A stretch of 16,964 nt of DNA, taken from an uncultured Adlercreutzia sp. GTDB lineage: Bacteria > Actinomycetota > Coriobacteriia > Coriobacteriales > Eggerthellaceae. The notes under the pieces were generated by a model. It was not told the origin of the DNA. It searched no databases and saw only the letters and a program-made list of their open reading frames with translations. Each line of letters starts with the position of its first letter. Within the stretch, counting starts at the first letter, position 1. The position numbers and the translations under genes are program-made. Positions 12,418 through 16,964 of the stretch are shown piece after piece. The DNA is taken from the NCBI GenBank assembly GCA_902478715.1, contig CABSMC010000057.1, positions 1 to 16,964 on the forward strand, written 5' to 3'.

Positions 12418-14070
12418 CTATGCGACGGTTTCGATGAGCGATTGAAGCCGGTGGACGTCGAGGGGCTTCGATAGATGGGCGTCCATGCCGCTTTCCAGGG
12501 AGCGCTTGCGATCCTCGGAGAAGGCGTTGGCGCTCACGGCGATGATGGGCAGCGACGCGCGGACGGGATCGGAAAGCTTGCGGATGGCGCGGGTGGCCGT
12601 ATATCCGTCCATCACCGGCATCTGGATATCCATGAGCACGAGATCGTAGGTGCGAGCATCGGCGCCTTCGATCATCTCGAGCGCCACGGCGCCGTTTTCG
12701 GCGGTATCAACGGTGTATCCCGCGTCGTCCAGAAGGCAGCAGGCGATTTCCCGGTTGAGCTCGTTGTCCTCGACGAGCAGGATGTGGCGCACCGGCCCGT
12801 GCTTGCGACGAGGGTGCTGCGCTTCGGATGCGGCGCCGGTGGGGGCTTGACGGAAGGTGATGTCCACGGTGAAGGTCGATCCTTCGCCGGGGGCACTTTC
12901 CGCAGAAAGGTTGCCCTCCATGAGATCGAGGACGTTGCGCACGATCGTGAGTCCCAGCCCCGTTCCCTGAACGCCCGAGGCCGTGGTGTTGCTTTCGCGC
13001 TCGAAGGGCATGAACATGCGCTCCATAAAGGAAGGATCCATGCCGATGCCCTCGTCGGCGACGACGAAGCGGAAGCTGGCGAGGCCCTGGGGCGCGTCCG
13101 CGCGCTCGGAAAGCATGAGGCGCACGGTAGAGCCGGTCGGCGAGTACTTGATAGCGTTGTCGACCAGCTGCACGAGCACATGAGACAGGCGCACCGCATC
13201 CACGATCACGCGATCGTGGACGAGCGGCTCGATATCGCATTCGAGGGTAATATCTGCGCGGTCGGCCATATCGACGAGATCCCTGCGCACCTGCATGACC
13301 AATTCCGACAGCGAGCACTCGGCTTCGGCCAGCTGCACGTTTCCCGATTCCATACGGCTGATCTCGAGCGTCTCGTTCACGACGTCGAGCAGCTGCTCGG
13401 AAGCGGCGAGCACCTTGTCGCTGTAGGAGCGCACGCGCTCGGCCTCTTCGCCGTGGGCCGAGATGAGCGACGCGTAGCCCACCACCGCGTTGAGCGGGGT
13501 GCGGATGTCGTGGGACATGTTCGAGAGGAACGCGTTTTTCGCCACGTTGGCGGCCTCGGCCTCGGAAAGCGCGTTGCGCAGCATGGTGCGGTGCTCGATC
13601 TCGCGGGCGTACGCATCGCTGAGCTGGGCGTTTATGGCCTCAAGCTCATCGGCGCGCTCGCGCAGCTTCTCGGTGGCGTCGTTGATGAACACGTAGAAGA
13701 AGGTGCCCTCGTCCAAGGTCACATGGTGCCCGTAGTCCTCGATCCAGCGCAGAGATCCGTCGCGGCGGATGATGCGGTACTCCACGTAGTCCATGGAGTA
13801 CTCGTCGGCTTGAATCTGGCGGCTGATGGAGTGCTCGACGGCGTCGATGTCGTCGGGGTGCACCATCCCGGGGAACGTGTTGCCGGTGAGCTCGGCGAAC
13901 TGGGCCTCGTCATCGCAGCCGAAGATGCGCAGACAGGCCTCATTGGTGTAGACGACCTCCTCGTCTCCCTCGGCACGATAGATGAAAAAGCCCCCGGGCA
14001 TGTGGGCGAGGACGTCTTTGATGTCGAGTTGGGCGAGGGCGGGGAATATGGAAGGCGCCGAAGTTGCCAT
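12418..14070 (-). CDS. Soluble hybrid sensor histidine kinase (PAS - HisKA - HATPase - receiver)
   Basis: A 550-aa protein with no membrane segment or signal peptide. A PAS domain covers about 18-135 (MPGGFFIYRAEGDEEVVYTN to FYVFINDATE), then a coiled coil (135-175), the dimerisation domain with phospho-accepting His187 in NMSHDIRTPLNAVVGY, and the ATPase domain with N305 (QLVDNAIKYS), DEGIGMD (339-345) and GTGLGLTI (369-376). The C-terminal receiver has E434 D435, the phospho-acceptor D481 (LVLMDIQMPVMDGY) and Lys535 (LSKP). All key residues are present. There is no output domain and no partner regulator here, so signal probably goes to a separate Hpt or response regulator. The ribosome site is weak. 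A 6-bp hairpin AAGAGA-TAGT-TCTCTT (14096-14111) sits in the 135-bp gap after the WYL gene and could be leader structure or a weak terminator. Confidence 0.95.
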   Translation of the reverse strand: MATSAPSIFPALAQLDIKDVLAHMPGGFFIYRAEGDEEVVYTNEACLRIFGCDDEAQFAELTGNTFPGMVHPDDIDAVEHSISRQIQADEYSMDYVEYRIIRRDGSLRWIEDYGHHVTLDEGTFFYVFINDATEKLRERADELEAINAQLSDAYAREIEHRTMLRNALSEAEAANVAKNAFLSNMSHDIRTPLNAVVGYASLISAHGEEAERVRSYSDKVLAASEQLLDVVNETLEISRMESGNVQLAEAECSLSELVMQVRRDLVDMADRADITLECDIEPLVHDRVIVDAVRLSHVLVQLVDNAIKYSPTGSTVRLMLSERADAPQGLASFRFVVADEGIGMDPSFMERMFMPFERESNTTASGVQGTGLGLTIVRNVLDLMEGNLSAESAPGEGSTFTVDITFRQAPTGAASEAQHPRRKHGPVRHILLVEDNELNREIACCLLDDAGYTVDTAENGAVALEMIEGADARTYDLVLMDIQMPVMDGYTATRAIRKLSDPVRASLPIIAVSANAFSEDRKRSLESGMDAHLSKPLDVHRLQSLIETVA

Positions 14071-14205
14071 CTGCTGCTTTCTTTCGGTTCGTGAAAAGAG
14101 ATAGTTCTCTTATGCTACCACGGCTTTTGTCTCGTGGCAGCGAAGCTTTCGCGAAGCCCTCGAATTTGTAACGGACTAGTAACGTGCCTGCGGGCGCTTC
14201 GGCGA

Positions 14206-15186
14206 TCAGTAGCTGTCGGCGATGTCTCTCAGGTAGTCGGCGTACTGGCGGGCCAGGGCGCTGGGGGCCTCCAGGCGCACCGATGTGCCGAACTGGGCGA
14301 GCCAGCCGAAGAAGACGGGGCTCGCGGCCACGGTGGCGTGCACCCGGGCGTGGGTCGCATCCACCGGCGCGCTTTCCACGTCCTTGCCGAAGCGGTCGAT
14401 AATGGCGCTCATGACCGATTCCTCCACGAGCAGCGTCGCCGGCGTCGTCTCGCCGCCGAACATGGAGAACGTCCGGGCGCTGAAGGCCGCAGCATCGAAG
14501 GTGGCGATGCGCTCGTTGCGCACGGCCGCCTCGTCGGTGATGTGCAGCCCCTGCATGCGATCGACGCGGTAGCTGGGGAAGGAGTCGTGCTTCTCGTTGT
14601 AGGCGATGAGGTAATAGCACCCCTCGGAGTAAATGAGGCATACCGGCGTCTCGCAGTAGATGCGGCCGCCCCCTTGGGGCTGTGGGCGCTTGTTCACGTC
14701 GTGCTTCACGTAGCGGAAGGCCACCTGCCGGTGGCGGCGGATGGCCTCGTGCAAGGTGTCCACGTGATGGAACACCGATTCGTTCTGCATCTTGATGCGG
14801 CCTTCCACGTGCACGTTCTTGGAAAGCGCGGCGGCGTGGTGGCAGGAGCCCAGAGACGCCAGCCCTTCGGTGAGGCGATGGGCCATACGAACCGTGAGGA
14901 AGCGCGAGGACTGCACGGCGTCGGTGAGCAGCATGAGCTCGGCGGCGGTGAAGGTGCGCGAGACGAGGGCGTAGCTGACCGGGTGCGTGGGAAGCTTCGC
15001 GATGTCGAGACCGAAGTCGCGAAGGGCGTCCAAGTCGCGGTACACCGATTTGCGCTCGGCCTCGATGCCCGCCTCAGCCAGCCCGGCGATGATTTCGGGG
15101 CAGGTGAGGCCGTGACTCTCGTCGGTGCGCTCGTAGAGCATCTTGGCGAGGTTGAGCAGCTTCAGTTTCTGGCTCTCGCCCGCCAT
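14206..15186 (-). CDS. WYL-domain transcriptional regulator (DeoR-like helix-turn-helix)
   Basis: A 326-aa regulator. Residues 8-62 are a DeoR/HTH_11-like winged helix (LTCPEIIAGLAEAGIEAERK, SVYRDLDALRDFGLDI). The WYL-type ligand or nucleic-acid sensing domain lies at about 142-215 (HEAIRRHRQVAFRYVKHD, TPVCLIYSEGCYYLIAYNEK, FPSYRVDRM), followed by a WCX-like C-terminal domain ending QYADYLRDIADSY. The start at 15186 follows AAAGGGG; the upstream frame would overlap the CDF gene. It starts 25 bases after the CDF stop on the same strand, so the two are probably an operon and it may control metal export. The ligand is unknown. Confidence 0.9.
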   Translation of the reverse strand: MAGESQKLKLLNLAKMLYERTDESHGLTCPEIIAGLAEAGIEAERKSVYRDLDALRDFGLDIAKLPTHPVSYALVSRTFTAAELMLLTDAVQSSRFLTVRMAHRLTEGLASLGSCHHAAALSKNVHVEGRIKMQNESVFHHVDTLHEAIRRHRQVAFRYVKHDVNKRPQPQGGGRIYCETPVCLIYSEGCYYLIAYNEKHDSFPSYRVDRMQGLHITDEAAVRNERIATFDAAAFSARTFSMFGGETTPATLLVEESVMSAIIDRFGKDVESAPVDATHARVHATVAASPVFFGWLAQFGTSVRLEAPSALARQYADYLRDIADSY

Positions 15187-15211
15187 CGTGCGCCCCTTTC
15201 CCCACGATCGC

Positions 15212-16321
15212 CTACGTTGGCTGATCGTCTTCGTAATCGTGGTCGATGACGACATTGTAGGTGTAATCGGGATATTTTTCCTTCAGATGGGCGATTATTT
15301 TGTCGCGGATGGCGTCGTCGTCGGCCTTAAAGCCTATGACCAAATCGAAGTAGACGGTCGAGGTTTTCTCGTCTACGTAGAAGCCGTGCACCTGTAGGAT
15401 CGCCGGGTCGCTTTTCGCGAGGGCGTCGAGGTCGGCATGCAGAGGGGCAAATTTGCCGGTGGTGTTGGCAGCATAGATGCCGACGGTGGCGAGGATGCCG
15501 AATTTCGCGGCGAGCCCCTCGCTGATCTGGCGGGTGAGGGCGTGGATGTCGCGGGCGCACATATCGTCGGGTACCTCGATGTGCACCGATCCCAAGATCT
15601 CGTTGGGGCCGAAGTTGTCCAGCACCACGTCGTAAGTGCCGCGCACGTCGGGGAAGCTGTTGGCGTAAGCGACGATATCGTCGACGAGCTTCTTGTCCTC
15701 GGGCCCTCCGATGAGCGGGGAAAGGGCGTCGCCGAGCACCTCGAAGCCGGCTTTGAGCACTACGAGCGAGATGATGAGGCCCACGGCGCCGTCGATGTTC
15801 AGGCCCCAGAAGTTCTGGGCCGCCGCTACCACGAGCGTGCCGGCCGACAGCACGGCGTCATAGTTGGAATCGATGCCCGAGGCGATGAGGGCCTCCGAGT
15901 TCGTCTTGTCTCCGAAGCGCTTGAACATGATGCCGATGGCGATCTTCGCGAGGATGGCCACCACGATGACGGTGATGGTAATCGTCGAGTAGCTGGGGGT
16001 GCCAGGGTGGATGATCTTGTCGATGGACTCGCGCAGCGAGATGAAGCCGGCCACCAGAATGATGATGGCGATGACGACGCTCGTGAGGTATTCCACGCGA
16101 CCGTAGCCGAAGGGGTGGTGGCGGTCGGGCCGGCGCCCGGCGAGCTTCGTGCCCACGATGGTGACGATGGAGGACAAAGCGTCGGTGGCATTGTTGACGC
16201 CGTCCAAGATGATGGCGATGGAATGGGACATGAACCCGACGGCCATCTTGAAGGCGACGAGCAGCGCATTGCCGATAATGCCGTAGATGCTCGCCTTGAC
16301 GATTTCCCTCTCGCGGTTCAT
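15212..16321 (-). CDS. Cation diffusion facilitator (CDF) transporter, probably Mn(II)-type
   Basis: A 369-aa inner-membrane metal/proton antiporter with about six membrane segments (from about 10, 32, 82, 112, 157 and 180) and the basic loop GRRPDRHHPFGYGR after TM2. Metal-site residues are N43-x3-D47 in TM2 (DGVNNATDALSS) and D151-x3-D155 in TM5 (DSNYDAVLS). Zinc members have His at the first TM5 position; Asp there marks manganese (or iron/manganese) members. The C-terminal cytoplasmic domain is long (about 205-369) and appears to contain two ferredoxin-like halves. The ATG at 16321 is chosen because AGGGG lies eight bases upstream; a GTG at 16330 is too close to it. The frame continues upstream for 19 codons to a TAA, beyond which a 44-codon ORF lies in the same frame. 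Confidence 0.93.
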   Translation of the reverse strand: MNREREIVKASIYGIIGNALLVAFKMAVGFMSHSIAIILDGVNNATDALSSIVTIVGTKLAGRRPDRHHPFGYGRVEYLTSVVIAIIILVAGFISLRESIDKIIHPGTPSYSTITITVIVVAILAKIAIGIMFKRFGDKTNSEALIASGIDSNYDAVLSAGTLVVAAAQNFWGLNIDGAVGLIISLVVLKAGFEVLGDALSPLIGGPEDKKLVDDIVAYANSFPDVRGTYDVVLDNFGPNEILGSVHIEVPDDMCARDIHALTRQISEGLAAKFGILATVGIYAANTTGKFAPLHADLDALAKSDPAILQVHGFYVDEKTSTVYFDLVIGFKADDDAIRDKIIAHLKEKYPDYTYNVVIDHDYEDDQPT

Positions 16322-16378
16322 GACTCTCACCCCTGATGATTTGCGCTTGTGCCTCTTGGGTCGGCGCGCCTCGCTGCG

Positions 16379-16513
16379 TTATGGGCGCCGTTGCTGCTGG
16401 TGCGGCCGTTGATGTGGCTGCTGCGCTGGCGTCATTGGCGCCGCTGGTGCCGCCACCGGCGCGGCTGTTGACGCCGCCACTGGTGCCGTTGGCGTGGGCG
16501 CGCGTTGTCTCAT
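16379..16513 (-). CDS. Small Pro/Ala/Gln-rich ORF, possibly a leaderless peptide or severed N-terminal part of the CDF
   Basis: 44 codons from an ATG placed at the predicted start of transcription (TATAAT ends seven bases upstream), rich in Ala, Pro and Thr, then His/Gln/Arg (PAQQPHQRPHQQQRRP at the end). It stops at TAA (16381-16379) in the same frame as the CDF gene; the 19 codons between are strongly basic (RRPKRHKRKSSG) and blend into the sequence on both sides. The DNA has a loose GCnGCTGGTGCCG-like periodicity. No family recognised. It could also be untranslated leader. Confidence 0.3.
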   Translation of the reverse strand: MRQRAPTPTAPVAASTAAPVAAPAAPMTPAQQPHQRPHQQQRRP

Positions 16514-16519
16514 GGGTCG

Positions 16520-16546
16520 ATTATAGGCCTCTCCCCGCGCGGACAA
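16520..16546 (-). promoter_or_regulatory. Promoter reading toward the CDF gene
   Basis: TATAAT on the minus strand (16525-16520) is a perfect -10; TTGTCC (16546-16541) lies 15 bases upstream as a short-spaced -35. Predicted start at 16513, giving a 190-base transcript before the CDF ATG. Confidence 0.5.
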
Positions 16547-16964
16547 GTCCCCGCCCCGTAGCCTTTCCGAAGCAGTTCGGTAACTATCCTGCTCGCCCCC
16601 GCCGATTGCGGGCGCTTTGGCAGAGAAGATGGGAAGGCAAGCAGACGGCGTTGACCGCCTGCGGTTGCGCACCCACCCGTAGCCTGAGGCGGTTTTCTGC
16701 CATCGCCGTTTCCCGTTTGCGACATTTTGGGCCCTCGGGCTATGCTGCTTTGGCAAAAACCCACGTCCGGCTACGGGTTTTTGCCCCTTTTTGAGTTTCG
16801 ACCCGCAGCCAGAGGGGGCTTTTTGTCGGGAAGGCTGCGGTGGCCTGGCAAAAACCCCTCTCGTGCTACGGGTTAGCGAACGGTGCTCTGCGGGTGGATG
16901 GGGTATATGCGCCGATTTGGGGCAAGAGGAGATCGGTTCGAGAAAGAAAGGGAAAGAGAAAGGG
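16547..16964. other. Gene-poor right end with repeated hairpins
   Basis: No credible gene was found on either strand. CCCGTAGC occurs at 16555 and 16676, and its complement GCTACGGG at 16770 and 16865. CCGCAGCC (16803-16810) and GGCTGCGG (16833-16840) are inverted. GGCAAAAACCC occurs at 16752 and 16847, each followed by a GCTACGGG copy. The last 24 bases are pure purine except isolated positions upstream, and might precede a gene beyond the window. Confidence 0.5.
16752..16792 (+). terminator. Terminator-like hairpin with T-run, no assigned gene
   Basis: GGCAAAAACCC (16752-16762) and GGGTTTTTGCC (16775-16785) form a perfect 11-bp stem with a 12-base loop, then CC and TTTTT. This is a plus-strand terminator, but no plus-strand gene precedes it here. 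An unrecognised small RNA upstream is possible. Confidence 0.55.

Noticed and set aside
12475..14094. 539-codon plus-strand frame opposite the histidine kinase
   Set aside because: Antisense shadow rich in Gly, His, Val and Asp; the kinase has all catalytic motifs.
16379..16756. 125-codon minus-strand frame and the opposing 152-codon plus-strand frame
   Set aside because: Both lack family signatures, ribosome sites and sensible composition. Only the last 44 minus-strand codons have a promoter-supported start.
1..16964. tRNA, rRNA, CRISPR array or insertion sequence
   Set aside because: I looked for tRNA arms, spaced repeats and transposase motifs on both strands and saw none.

Overview
The window is high-GC DNA from a bacterium. 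Gene style (leaderless-looking starts, AAGGAG-type ribosome sites, long antisense shadow frames) and gene content (PdxS/PdxT with a divergent MocR regulator, a TPP-controlled thiM, a ferredoxin with HGGCPGS motifs, a DUF234-type ATPase) fit an actinobacterium. A gut Coriobacteriia / Eggerthellaceae relative is my best guess, from gene style and not from any database match.

Layout. 1-864: 5'-truncated Vsr endonuclease, a strong terminator, then a 93-aa stand-alone domain resembling the dimerisation domain of sulfite-oxidase-type molybdoenzymes. 885-2511: an AAA ATPase/nuclease gene on the minus strand, bracketed by 26-bp near-identical direct repeats. 2608-6039: vitamin B6 locus, with pdxS-pdxT on the minus strand and the MocR/PdxR-type regulator diverging from it. 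6036-6887: iron-sulfur protein convergent with pdxR; the stops share the four bases CTAG. 6992-8660: thiamine salvage, with TPP riboswitch, terminator, thiM, a 140-bp palindromic element and a thiamine-binding protein. 8810-10048: mnmA (tRNA 2-thiouridine synthesis). 10100-12336: a LysR regulator divergent from cysK; the intergenic region holds two large inverted-repeat structures, one in the predicted cysK leader. 12418-16321: minus-strand run of a hybrid histidine kinase, a WYL regulator and a cation diffusion facilitator (CDF) with a Mn-type signature. 16514-16964: no recognisable gene, several hairpins.

The shared chemistry is sulfur, PLP and thiamine: PdxST makes the PLP used by CysK, CysK makes cysteine, cysteine supplies sulfur for MnmA (and for thiamine), and ThiM salvages the thiazole. 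This is a chromosomal housekeeping stretch with an accessory left end.

The most unusual signals are non-coding or embedded. Three segments of 140-146 bp are each bounded by long inverted repeats (in the pdxR linker, after thiM, and in the cysK leader), and two of them share short ordered blocks. There is a hairpin cluster in an extra segment of mnmA, a probable terminator buried in the pdxR coding region, an ATPase gene between direct repeats, and an in-frame TAA that splits a possible N-terminal extension of the CDF transporter.
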